A stretch of 64,000 nt of DNA from Pisolithus tinctorius. Lineage: Eukaryota > Basidiomycota > Agaricomycetes > Boletales > Pisolithaceae. The notes under the pieces are model-generated. The model was not told where the DNA came from and made no database searches. It saw nothing but the letters and a program-made list of their open reading frames with translations. The stretch is from NCBI GenBank assembly GCA_024663395.1, contig JANFAH010000032.1, forward strand, positions 620,001 to 684,000, written 5' to 3'. Below, piece after piece: positions 43,785 through 54,067 of the stretch. The first letter of the stretch is position 1; every line of letters starts with the position of its first letter. The translations under genes were made by a program, and so were the position numbers.

Positions 43785-44393
43785 TTAGTGCTGAAACCTC
43801 CAGCGATGCCCTCTCCAACGAGCGTTGAGGAGCGACCTATGGAGAGGGAGCTGCCTGCTGCAATGAGCAGTGCGGATGACGCATGCAAACGTACGGAGGA
43901 TGCACCTACTCAGCCCACTACCAAGAGAGTGACCATGCACCATCATCGCCCTCCAACACCGCCTGCAGAGACTGGCCGGCCTGAAACCGGTATCGAATTT
44001 GCTAGGAGAATGAAGAATCGCTTCATTCTTCTTGGCCCAGGCGAACGAAGGAAGGGGGATGAGGACAGTGAACGTCCCCCACCTGAGGACACACACACTG
44101 TAAACACGATGCATGACACATGGATTCCTATGCCGGACACGGGGCAACTCACGTCAGAAGGTGACATAACGAGTGCACCAACGACTAGGGTACCATTGGT
44201 TGTATACCCAGGAAGCGAAGGGATACTCAAAGCAGCTAAGCACAAGTATGATAGGGACCCGTTCTTCAAACGGATCATCGAGGACCCACAGGCTTTCAAA
44301 AACTTCAATATTACGCCTGACGGATTCATCAGTCTGAAACTCCCGGATCGCACCGTGTTCTGCGTACCTGATATTGAGGTAGATGGCAAGTGA
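43785..44393 (+). pseudogene. pol: gypsy-2 RNase H-integrase linker (interrupted pol)
   Basis: Same frame, about 200 codons, Pro- and charge-rich, ending with YDRDPFFKRIIEDPQAFKNF and FCVPDIEVDGK, the usual lead-in to the integrase zinc finger. Closed by TGA 44391-44393, again at a position usually held by Arg. Confidence 0.75.
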
Positions 44394-45089
44394 CTTAGGG
44401 AGGTGATCATCAACCATGCCCACTCCTTGCTCGCCCACCTAGGTGCCAGAAAGATGGTGTCATATATTCGTGAATTCCTGTGGTGGGACTCTATGGTGAA
44501 AGATATCACTGCATACTGTACATCATGTCAGACTTGCCAACGGAGCAAGCCACTGACCCACAAACCATTTGGACTACTAAACCCACTCTCTGTACCATCC
44601 AGACCTTGGGAATCGATTGGAGTAGACTTTGTGGGACCGCTCCCAGAGTCCAAAGACTGTGACGGCGAGTATGACTCGATAACAGTGATTATCAATTTGC
44701 TAACTTCCATGGTGCACATCGTACCAAGCCGAACAACCTATACTGCTCATGAAGTAGCAGAATTAATGTTCGCCGAGGTGTATAAACACCACAGCTTACC
44801 TCGAGCGATCATTAGCGACTGCAACGTCCTGTTCACTAGTACCTTCTGGAAACGCCTAAATGAGCTAATTGGGATTAAACAGAAAATGTCGAGTGCGTAC
44901 CACCCGGAAACAGATGGCGCTACGGAACATGCCAACCAAACCATTGCCCAGATGCTGAGATGCTGCATTGGGCCGAATCAAAAGGACTGGGTGTCACGAC
45001 TACCTGCCATCGAGTTCGCAATCAATAATGCGACGTCGGAGTCAACTGGTTACGCACCGTTCTTCCTGAATACTGGATGGATGCCGTGA
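44394..45089 (+). pseudogene. pol: gypsy-2 integrase core (interrupted pol)
   Basis: HHCC finger: HAHSLLAHLGARKM, then CTSCQTCQRSK. Catalytic core: IGVDFVGPLP, ISDCNVLFTS and TDGATEHANQ, with D35E spacing kept. The usual SDRG is SDCN here; Arg to Cys is another CGN to TGN change. Ends at TGA 45087-45089, where related elements have Arg after WMP. Confidence 0.88.
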
Positions 45090-46121
45090 CAGATGATTTG
45101 GGACTCCCCGACAAGAGATGAGTACCCAAGTGTGAGAGCATTTGCCAATAAAATGAAACTTACTCTGTTGGATGCCCATGATGCAATCCTAAAAGCACGA
45201 TTGAAACAGGTGGTTGGCGCTAATAAAAAGCGCCAAGTGTGCCCATTTGTTACAGGTGACCTCGTGTACGTCTCCACCAAGAATATTAGCTTGTCAAGGG
45301 GGACATTGCGAAAGCTCGTACCGAAATTCATTGGACCGTACCGCATTTCGGACGACTTCGGGAATAATTCTTATCGCGTTGAATTACCTGATAACCTAAA
45401 GCAAAGAGGTATTCACGACGTGTTTCATTCATCATTGTTAAGGGTGCACATACCTAATGACGATAGAAAGTTCCCTGGACGGAAAGACAATCAAATTCTG
45501 GAACTCGGAGGGACAAACTGAGAATGGGCTGTCGATCAGATAATTAGCCATCGTGGCAGCCGATCAGACGCGAAGTTCGAAGTAAAATGGACAGCTGGAG
45601 ATCGAACGTGGTTACCCTATGATGAGGTCACGCACCTGAAAGCGCTTACTGATTATCTCGAGGCCATTGGGGTTGATGGGATTGAAAATTTAAGGGACGA
45701 GGGCGACAGGAGCTCATCGGATGACAACTCCCAGGTGTTCATAGGACACTTGACACCGCATATCTGTGGGGCCCATTTAAATCGCTCATGTCCCAACTGG
45801 AGGTCCCCATCCACTCACCTACACCCCACTACGGCTGGATCCTCCCGCTCTCAAAATCATCAACCCAAGACCCATCCTCGTCCATACCACCCTCATCGCC
45901 CCACTAAACACAACCGACCTCCTGCGTCTTCGAGTCGTCCCTATAACCATTCACGCTGCCCTTCGGGTCACCCTTGTCAAGCCCACCTATGTTCAGGTTT
46001 GCATACACGATCCAACTCACAAGCATTATACACCTCCAGGCCCAGGGGACACAAGTGTGACTCCCACTGTCATTGTTATGCCCATAAAACCGCCTCCTAC
46101 CCGAAGAGGGCACATCGCTGA
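45090..46121 (+). pseudogene. pol: gypsy-2 integrase C-terminus and chromodomain (interrupted pol)
   Basis: Same frame, with a TGA at 45519-45521 just before EWAVDQIISHRGSR. The chromodomain continues KFEVKWTAGDRTWLPYDEV. A Pro/Ser/His-rich low-complexity tail follows (45770-46118) and stops at TGA 46119-46121. The frame then stays open into the last ORF. Confidence 0.8.
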
Positions 46122-47109
46122 TCGCACCCCGCTCCCTTGATATCTCGGCCTGCAAGGCAACCCGTCATCAGCCCCAAAAATCTAGCGATGCTCCACAGCA
46201 CCCTGTCCAACATCGTTAGTGAGCTACAGAGTTTAGCTATCAACCACTCACCTGACACGAGACGTCATCAGGCCACCACTATGTCGAACCCTGCCCAAAG
46301 TCATTCCATTGAACGGACTAGCTTTGATTATTTTGTCATCTGGGTTGACTCCAGCCCTGGGCAGACAGAGGAGCGACTCTTGGTTCACCGTGAGCAGATT
46401 CGGTCCTTCTTCGTGTACAACAGAGTGCTGCGGCGAAATGAGGGAGATCCCCTCGACGTCCCTGCTGGATATCGTCAGTTCAGGGAAGCTTACCACCGTA
46501 GAGCCACTATGAGGTCGCGATTCACTTACCTTGAACCTGGCACGGGACATCGCATTGTCATCACAGGCCCAGCCCCAACTAGGGAGGAAGTTTTGGGAGC
46601 GGACACTGACCTGCATAGCAGGGAAGAGATAGAGGGCGGGCAGGTACTCAACGCTGCAGAGACTGAGACATTGAATAGCCTGCTCTGGGACGCGGCAGAG
46701 AGGGCTAGATGCCAGCGCGATCGCTCCCAGCGAGGTTATCAGGACCACCGAGATCATAGAGGAGACAATCGTCATACAAGGGGGCCCCTGGGTGATCGTC
46801 CCAACTCGTCACCGTTTAGAACACAAGGATCAGAGAGGCCTCGGACCAGTAGACGTCACGAGACCTCGCGTACAAGCAGGCGTCGCGAGGCACCTAAAAC
46901 CACTGCTGATAATTGTCAGAGTGCCACCGTCGCTAGTTCCTCGACCTCTACCTTAGACATGGATCCCCCTTTCGACACCCTCGCCGATCCTACTCATATC
47001 ACGATTACACATGATTCAGTCACTTGTAAGCCTAAAAGTGGGTCATCCGACATGTACATTTTGTCCTGAAACTGGGACTAACCGACATCGGCCAGTGGTC
47101 CCTAGGGGT

Positions 47110-47550
47110 GGGTAGGCCGGACTGTGAAGGTGGGGTCGGCTGGCCTGGCTGGAGGGTGGACCCACTGCCTGAAAGTGGGGTTGGCCGACCTGGCTGGAGG
47201 GTGGACCCACTGCCTGAAAGTGGGGTTGGCCAACCTGGCTGGAGGGTGGACCCACTGCCTGAAAGTGGGGTTGGCCGACCTGGCTGGAGGGTGGACCCAC
47301 TGCCTGAAAGTGGGGTTGGCCGACCTGGCTGGAGGGTGGATGCACTGCCTGAAAGTGGGGTCGACCGACCTGGCTGGAGGGTGGATGCACTGCCTGGAAG
47401 TGGGGTCAGCTGACCCAGCTGGAGGGTGGACCCACTGCCTGAAAGTGGGGTCGGCCAACCTGGCTGGAGGGTGGACCCACCTCCTGGAAGTGGGGTCAGC
47501 CAACATGATTGGAGGATGGACCCACCTCCTGGAAGTGGGGTCTGACATGA
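47110..47550 (-). repeat. 45-bp minisatellite, FB-C left arm (about 10 units)
   Basis: Units of GGTTGGCCGACCTGGCTGGA, GGGTGGACCCACTGCC and TGAAAGTGG. Inverse orientation to the right-arm array. The unit is 15 codons long without stops, so several frames stay open on both strands. Confidence 0.93.
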
Positions 47551-47945
47551 TTTTGTCATGACATCATTGTGGCTGTGTACCCCATGCCATCACTTTCCCA
47601 CCATCAAAGCGGAGTTTGAATTTCTCATTGATGTGACTGTGTTTATCATGTACACAGCTGTATTCAGCCCAACAAATGGCCCCTGATGGTATTAATATCA
47701 ATATGCTTACCTAATTAGATGTAGCGGAGTTTCAATCTGATTTTGTCATGACATCATTGTGGCTGTGTACCCCTTACCATCACTATCCCACCCTCAAAGC
47801 AGAGTTTGAATTTCTCATTGATGTGGCTGTGTTGACATATGCACAGCTGTATTTAGCTTCACAAATGGCCCCTGATGGTATTATTATCAGTATGCTTATG
47901 TAATTAGTTGTGGCAGGGTTTCATTACAAATTTGACATGACATCA
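47550..47945 (+). repeat. About 190-bp tandem duplication inside FB-C
   Basis: TTTTGTCATGACATCATTGT followed by GGCTGTGTACCCC occurs at about 47550 and again at about 47740, with a partial third copy near 47930. Confidence 0.8.
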
Positions 47946-48289
47946 TTGTAGCTGTGTTTTCATTACCAATTAACTACTGGTCCGCTTTTGTGATTACATA
48001 AAAGTAATGTTGTGCTGTGCAGTGTGCCATCAGCATGTCATGTGATGTCACGTGACATGCTTCACTGCACATGCTGCGACCAGTGGCTGATGACCAAACA
48101 GCAGCAAACAGAAAATTTTATAAAAGATGCACTTCAACACACCACTCTTCATCTTTCTCTCTCCCATGTTCCTCTTACCACTCCCTTGATGCCAGACTTC
48201 ACCTATGTAGACTGCAGCTGCATGGGTTTAAGGTATGTCTTGTAGTATCCTGTTGTTGTCCTGCAGCCCACTGTGTGCCTGGCCAGCAC

Positions 48290-48475
48290 ACTATGGGTGT
48301 GTAGGTTACTGATACTATCTTCCTGTGGGTTCTGGGGGTTTAGTCTGTGCCTGCTTTTGCAGGCCAGCTGGGGTTCTGGGGGGTTACATAGTCTGTACCT
48401 GCTAGTGCAGGCCAGCTTTGTGGGTTCTGGGGGATTTATAGTCTGTGCCTGCCAGTGCAGGCCAGCTTCTGACTG
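48290..48475 (+). repeat. Short tandem repeats inside FB-C
   Basis: Three units of about 55-60 bp with GGTTCTGGGGG, then TAGTCTGTGCCTGC and GCAGGCCAGC. A second set (CTGTATTT, TTGGCTGTGTATTTGGTTGG) is at about 48600-48735. Confidence 0.7.
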
Positions 48476-48780
48476 ACATCTGTATTATCTTTGTACTAGT
48501 CTTTTAAATACCTTATTTTCTCTAGAGATCTCAGTGTCTTTCTGGGGAGGGGCCCCTCCAGGATGCCTGAGGTCTCAGTTCCACTTGGAACATTTGCTCT
48601 GTAACTTAGTCCTGTATTTTTCTTGGCTGTGTATTTGCTCAATCCTGTATTTTCTGGGCTGTGTATTTGGTTGGTCATTCCTGTATTTCCTTGGCTGTGT
48701 ATTTGGTTGGTCAATCCTTGTAGTTGCTAGGCTGTGTAACATGAATTGCTCCCATGCTGCTTGATTTTTTGAAGTTGTGT

Positions 48781-48799
48781 AACCCTAACCCTAACCCTA
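48781..48799 (+). repeat. Interstitial telomere-like tract
   Basis: Three CCCTAA repeats in the middle of FB-C. TTAGGG is the common fungal telomere repeat. Too short to be a chromosome end. Confidence 0.75.
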
Positions 48800-49799
48800 G
48801 CAAAGGACATGCACTGGGCAAAGTAGAAATCCCACCACCCTGGTGATTGAGTCAAAGGGTAAACCTGAGGGTCAGATAAGTGTGAAATCTAAGGGATCCA
48901 TACCACATGGGGTGGGGGTGAGGTTGTGTGTAAGTAGTAGGCAAATGGGTATGGCATAGGCCAAAGACTTGGGACCCAAGACCAAGGTAATCAATCCATT
49001 GGTCTAAGCTCATGTCCAATCCATTGGGTCTAACCTTTACCATACTGGACCATACCTGTCAGTCTTTGGATTACTGGCACTTGGGATCTTTGTGTTGGCT
49101 GTGCATACCTACATTGTAGCCTGCATTGCTTGTTGGTAGTACATACATATGTTGGTAACTCATGTGGTAGATACCTCAGTTTGAATAAAAACTGTAATAC
49201 CTCTATAGGTCTTCTTTATCAGCCTTCTGTCAGGACTTGTACAAGAACACTGCTACATAACATGTCAACTACAGAGCAGGTCCACTTTGTGTTCAGTGTC
49301 ATTTGATCAACTTCATAACATCTCAGCTGTAATGTCCCACCCTTGGTACTGCATTGGTACTTGTCAGTGAACATCAGCAGATCCCTAGAGCTTTATACCC
49401 CCCTTGGGTGAGAGGATCAGTTCTAACCTGATAAGAGACTTTAAAAGAAAACAAGCAGATAGACAACTAAGTGCAGAATGTTAGATTAGGATCAAACATG
49501 AAGCATGGAGACATGGAAAGAGACTGTCAAGATTGGTTGCTCCTAGGGACAAAGGGGGGGGGGGGTTCCACAACACTTAGTGATGAATGCTGATGTGGTA
49601 CTGGCTACTGGTGGGCACAACCAAAAGGTGCCTAGTGGTGAAGGGAGACCTGCTGAAAGGCCAAAAAGCAAGTAATGTGGAGGGGGCTTACTCTGTACAT
49701 TGCCATGCTATCTTGCAATGCCCTCATACAAGTTTTCACAGAAAGCTGAAGGTACCAAAATTGAACCTCTTATTGGTATGGGTATGTGCATCTCCCAGT

Positions 49800-50770
49800 G
49801 AGGTCAGCCAACTCCACTTGCAGGAGGTGGGTGCATCCTCCAAACAGGTTGGCTGACCCCACTTCCAGGCAGTGGGTCTACCCTCCAAACAGGTCAGCCT
49901 ACCCCACTTCCAGGAGGTGGGTCCATCCTCCAAACAGGTTGGCCGACCCCACTTTCAGGCAGTGGGTCTACCCTCCAGCCAGGTCGGCTGAACCCACTTT
50001 CAGGCAGTGGGTCTGCCCTCCAGCCAGGTTGGCTGACCCCACTTTCAGGCACTGGGTCCAACCTCCAGCCAGGTCGGCCGACCCCACTTTCAGGCATTGG
50101 GTCCAACCTCCAGCCAGGTTGGCCAACCCCACTTTCAGGCACTGGGTCTGCCCTCCAGCTAGGTTGGCCGACCCCACTTCCAGGCAGTGGGTCCAACCTC
50201 CAGCCAGGTTGGCCGAACCCACTTCTAGGCAGTGGGACCAACCTCCAAACAGGTTGGCCGACCCCACTTTCAGGCACTGGGTCTGCCCTCCAGCCAGGTC
50301 GGCCAACCCCACTTTCAGGCACTGGGTCTGCCCTCCAGCCAGGTCGGCCAACCCCACTTTCAGGCACTGGGTCTGCCCTCCAGCCAGGTCGGCCAACCCC
50401 ACTTTCAGGCACTGGGTCTGCCCTCCAGCCAGGTCGGCCAACCCCACTTTCAGGCACTGGGTCTGCCCTCCAGCCAGGTCGGCCAACCCCACTTTCAGGC
50501 ACTGGGTCTGCCCTCCAGCCAGGTCGGCCAACCCCACTTTCAGGCACTGGGTCTGCCCTCCAGCCAGGTCGGCCAACCCCACTTTCAGGCACTGGGTCTG
50601 CCCTCCAGCCAGGTCGGCCAACCCCACTTTCAGGCACTGGGTCTGCCCTCCAGCCAGGTCGGCCAACCCCACTTTCAGGCACTGGGTCTGCCCTCCAGCC
50701 AGGTCGGCCAACCCCACTTTCAGGCACTGGGTCTGCCCTCCAGCCAGGTCGGCTGACCCCACTTCCACAC
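49800..50770 (+). repeat. 45-bp minisatellite, FB-C right arm (about 21 units)
   Basis: Units of CCACTTTCAGGCACTGGGTC, TGCCCTCCAGCCAGGTCGGC and CAAC. About ten consecutive units from 50270 on are identical, while the outer ones vary, which suggests recent expansion. Confidence 0.95.
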
Positions 50771-51079
50771 ACCAGCCTACCCACCTTTGGGCACCATCGG
50801 CCGACATCGGTTAGTCCCACTTTTAGGACAAAATGTACATGTCAGATGACCCACTTTCAGGCCTACAGGTGACTGAAGGGTCTGACGATTAACCATCTAA
50901 GCATCGACAGTGTCTTCGATGGCCCGGACGACGAAGGGGAATACGGAGAGGATTACGACGGCATAGCAGATGCAGAGGGTGAAGTTGATGAAACGATGCC
51001 CCAGGATGAGACCGCGGGAAGTGCCGGGGACGCTGCTTTGTAAGCAAGTTTTACACGAAGAAAGGGTACTTTGTACCCT

Positions 51080-51090
51080 GGAGGGGGGAA
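51080..51090 (+). other. gypsy-2 polypurine tract
   Basis: GGAGGGGGGAA directly precedes the 3' LTR. Confidence 0.8.
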
Positions 51091-51379
51091 TGTAAGGACT
51101 CGGTCCGACGCTGTCGACCGTTTGTTCAGATGGTGAATTCTCTATGACAGTCTTACTTATCATCTCATTTGTTTCTTGATCCTACTTTACCCGTAGCAGT
51201 ACTCTGACATATTTCGTGCCTGCTCTCTAACCTATAAAATGGCCTATGTAGCGTACTGTACGGGGACTCTCTTTTCTACCTCGAATCAAACAGACCTTTC
51301 ACTCTGGAAATGAGTAGTATTTAAGAAGAATCCTGGTGTGGTGTCATTGCAAGTCTTATAACTTCGCATCGCCATTACA
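51091..51379 (+). repeat. gypsy-2 3' LTR
   Basis: 289 bp, followed by the target duplication CGAGT. Lies 41 bp from the stop codon of the next gene. Confidence 0.96.
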
Positions 51380-51420
51380 CGAGTTCACGTCAACGCTCTT
51401 TCGTAACACGCTCCCAGTGG

Positions 51421-52104
51421 TTATGAGGCTACACGGCCTCCCCAAAGCCAACTTAGCCAACTCGACCGACCTCTACCCGTCTGTCCGTTCCTCTGGAGGT
51501 AATCCTTAAGAGCAGATTCCAGTGGTACATTGATATGTCCGCGAGAGGCTAATTCCGCAACGAGTTCCTCTCGCGAGTTTCGCGAATTTTCCTCAAAATC
51601 CGCATCTTGCAGCCCAGTGACACAGACATGTCTGGTCTCGCTCATACTCGTTCCAAGTTTGCCCCTGTTCCGCCTCCACCAATCTTCCATTTCCGCCTCC
51701 CGCTCCAAGTGGTTAATGACGAGCACGATGGGAATGCGTCCTCGGAATATACCATCGACGAGTTCGAAAATCCGCGTTGTCACAGCTGTCAATTTTTTTC
51801 CCCGCATGCAAAACAAGATAACGTCGACGCTAGCTTTGGCTTCCAGCATAGGACCCAATTTTTGCTCAAAGTCAGCGGCGTCCTTCCTGGAGTCATTCTT
51901 TGGTTGATTGAAGCCCGAAACTTCCCAGATATGCACCTTCATCGACTCGACCGTGGCCTCATATTTAGTCGTACGGCGCGTGCAAACCTCGGCGTTGGGA
52001 GAAACCTTGGCGACGTTTCCCCCGACGATGAGATTAATCACGGAGCTTTTACCGACTCCTATCTCTCCCAAGACCATGACCTTGAGAACGGCATCATTCA
52101 CCAT
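51421..52104 (-). CDS. AIG1-like P-loop GTPase, paralog 1
   Basis: Single-exon GTP-binding protein of about 227 residues; ATG 52104 puts the P-loop at the usual distance from the start (the frame is open further upstream to 52254). G1 is GEIGVGKSSVINLI; the switch region VCTRRTTKYEA includes candidate G2 Thr; WEVSGFNQP stands where DxxG would be, so G3 is atypical; INHLERE is the likely G4 position. The C-terminus is basic and Trp-rich (SSWLSWLWGGR). Closely similar to the next gene (53333-54067), a tandem pair. gypsy-2 ends 41 bp beyond its stop codon, so its 3' end may lie in the LTR. Function unknown. Confidence 0.8.
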   Translation of the reverse strand: MVNDAVLKVMVLGEIGVGKSSVINLIVGGNVAKVSPNAEVCTRRTTKYEATVESMKVHIWEVSGFNQPKNDSRKDAADFEQKLGPMLEAKASVDVILFCMRGKKLTAVTTRIFELVDGIFRGRIPIVLVINHLEREAEMEDWWRRNRGKLGTSMSETRHVCVTGLQDADFEENSRNSREELVAELASRGHINVPLESALKDYLQRNGQTGRGRSSWLSWLWGGRVAS

Positions 52105-53332
52105 GATTGCGAAGAACTGAGATTTGAAAGAGGGGTATGGCTCTCTCGGGTAGAAATGCAATTGCAAACTTAGGGTGTCGAGTGATGACGCTGCGGAAAA
52201 ACAAATGAATGCAGGGAAGTATTTCACGACAAGCTCGGCACTAATAGTGCTCACTATTCACAGTGGACACAAAGATCTTGACTTGCGTACAGGTTGTCCG
52301 TGTGTCGCTGCTACCCCACCCGCGTAACGATGCGATAAGCTGTATGTAATGGAAAGGATCGGGGAGTGAATATGCAAAGCCATGAAAGATGGTCGCCGCT
52401 TGTCTTTAGTACGTCTGCCATGCTTTTTCCTCGAGGTGGTACGAGAGTTTCTCGACGCCGACGTCATCGTGATAGGCGCCCCTGCCAGCCCTTTACAGCA
52501 GATCTCTGATCAGCTGGTTGACCCCTCATACTATGCGGAGGTATTCAGGTGATAGAACGCTGTACGTTTCAACTTTCCCTCCACCTTTCACTTTGCAATC
52601 ACTGTCGGGTCTTAGGTCATCTTCTGTTATAACAGCGTGTCCAGCGTGAAGGAGTAGCCAAGCGCTCTACTTTCCTTGACGTAGCCATGCGCTCAGTTCC
52701 AGACCTGGTAATACCCCGTCTTCAGCGGGCAAAGTAGTCATTTTGGAGAAATCCTTCAGAACAATACCAGCGGGAAACCGATTCATAAGGAGGGTTGAAG
52801 ATGGTGATCATCACGGCCGATTTTCAGGACAAAGAACCAAGTCGACAACTTTCAACGGAGGAAGGCGGAATAGTACTCGCTATGGTGTGGAGAAGTTGGC
52901 GGCGTCTTACTAACCCAGGTTAACCTCTCTACTACAGGCATGGACTCTCCCTCTCCGTTTCTGCGCTTACTGAGAACTGAATCTGTAGACGTTCGGCTGA
53001 ACCTGGTATCCTATAGAGTAGGATAACAGGGTTCTGAGTTTTTGTACAAGTCATGCATCGAATTTCTTCTTTGAATGACAAAGATTCCTTGGATCTGCGT
53101 TCCCGGTCTACGCAAGGGAGCTTCATGATGTCTGGCAATGAGTACATCAACAGTACAAGCACAAAAATATCGTACATGACTTATACTAAGCGAGTCCTTG
53201 CAAATTATAAAAACTGGGGTGCGTGTCACATAGAATGGCTACGGGTATTCAGTCAATATGACTGATTCTTACATAGACATTCGGAAGACACAAACGCACC
53301 TCGGTACTGTAACGCGTTCCCTTCCAACTTCA
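52105..53332. other. Intergenic region between the two GTPase paralogs
   Basis: Only short unsupported frames on both strands. It should carry the promoter of the minus-strand GTPase at 51421. Confidence 0.5.
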
Positions 53333-54067
53333 CTACAATAACCGCTTGGCAACCGCCGGGTCCAGCTTGAACCGCTTCACTAACGTTTTTTTATTGTATT
53401 CCCGTGGGTTTTCATGAACGAGCTTCTTGAGAATATATTCCAGAGATGTACTTTTTCGACCCGGTGAGTATTGGCCCTTCAATATCGAAACGAGCGACGC
53501 TCGTGACTCCGCCGATTTGGCCTCGTACTTCGTATCCTGCAATCCGGTGATACAAGCGTGCCCAGTCCCATTTAACCCCATACTTTCAAGTCGTTCTCCG
53601 TTCCGGTCCCACCAGTTCTCCATGTTCTCCTTTTCCCACTCCAATTTGGTAATGACTGGCACAATGGGTACGTGTCCTCCCAAGACACCGTTCACGTATT
53701 CGAAAATCCGTGTAGTTGTAATCTTTAATTTTGGGCCTTGCATACAAAACAAGACGACATCGACGCTGCCATTGACTTGGAGTATGGGACCCAGTTCCAT
53801 ATCCAGGGCCGTAGTAGGAGTTTTCCCGGGTTTTGCCTCGGGTTGGTTGAATCCCCCAACCTCCCAGATATGTACTCTCATCTGAGTCTCTTGGCCCTCG
53901 ACCTCAATTGCGATCGTTGCTTCGTGTTTAATTGTCTTGGGCGTGCAAACACTGGCTCCGGAGGAGACCTCGGCGACGTTTTTCCCGACGAGAAGGTTAA
54001 CGACTGAGCTTTTTCCGGAACCTGTCTCTCCCATGACCAAAACACTGAGATCAGGGCTATTTGCCAT
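53333..54067 (-). CDS. AIG1-like P-loop GTPase, paralog 2
   Basis: About 244 residues from ATG 54067 (the open frame extends upstream to 54184). G1 is GETGSGKSSVVNLLVG. SVCTPKTIKHEA and the WEVGGFNQPE segment align with paralog 1, as do DVVLFCMQGPKL and HACITGLQD. G3 is again WEVGG rather than DxxG. The C-terminus differs and is Lys-rich, without the Trp motif. Intact. It probably arose by tandem duplication; both belong to small immune-type GTPase families that are expanded in mushrooms, with unknown cell role. Confidence 0.82.
   Translation of the reverse strand: MANSPDLSVLVMGETGSGKSSVVNLLVGKNVAEVSSGASVCTPKTIKHEATIAIEVEGQETQMRVHIWEVGGFNQPEAKPGKTPTTALDMELGPILQVNGSVDVVLFCMQGPKLKITTTRIFEYVNGVLGGHVPIVPVITKLEWEKENMENWWDRNGERLESMGLNGTGHACITGLQDTKYEAKSAESRASLVSILKGQYSPGRKSTSLEYILKKLVHENPREYNKKTLVKRFKLDPAVAKRLL

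Larger units (their letters stand above)
47008..50884. mobile_element. FB-C: foldback-like element with 45-bp minisatellite arms
   Basis: Flanked by ACGATTA at 47001-47007 and 50885-50891 (9 bp if one mismatch is allowed). Ends CACATGATTCAGTCAC and, on the other strand, CAGACCCTTCAGTCAC. The inverted match continues through GTGGGTCATC, GACATGTACATTTTGTCC and GTGGGACTAACCG for about 90 bp, then into oppositely oriented 45-bp arrays. The 2.2-kb centre carries other tandem repeats and a short telomere-like tract. No transposase. Removing it restores the gypsy-2 last ORF. Confidence 0.85.
46122..51043 (+). pseudogene. gypsy-2 last ORF, split by FB-C
   Basis: The first part, 46122-47007, is in frame with pol; the first ATGs are at 46188 and 46281. 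It contains SFDYFVIWVDSSPGQTEERL and a basic Arg-rich stretch. FB-C then interrupts it. After the second copy of the 7-bp target (50885-50891) the frame resumes at 50892 and ends in a strongly acidic tail (GEYGEDYDG) at TAA 51041-51043. The two parts total 1038 nt, exactly 346 codons, so removing the insertion restores one ORF. Same position and similar acidic end as gypsy-1 ORF3. Function unknown. Confidence 0.75.
37977..51379 (+). mobile_element. gypsy-2: full-length Ty3/gypsy chromovirus carrying a nested insertion
   Basis: 289-bp LTRs at 37977-38265 and 51091-51379 (TGTAAGG...ATTACA) are flanked by CGAGT at 37972-37976 and 51380-51384. The internal region encodes gag, protease, RT, RNase H, integrase with chromodomain and a last ORF. 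One frame (codons starting at multiples of three) runs from about 38580 to 47007, broken only by eight TGA stops. FB-C (47008-50884) is nested in the last ORF; without it the element is about 9.5 kb. LTR differences are all CpG transitions. This copy cannot be autonomous without readthrough. Confidence 0.95.

Noticed and set aside
2261..46121. A variant genetic code with TGA as a sense codon
   Set aside because: Host genes such as the last GTPase exon end at TGA, and the LTR differences show CpG mutation, which explains the TGA codons.
48781..48799. A chromosome end or fusion point
   Set aside because: Only three repeats, inside an element with its own target duplication.
47102..50820. Open frames of 100-340 codons on both strands
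   Set aside because: They are the 45-bp arrays read in several frames; no start context, domain or composition of a real protein.
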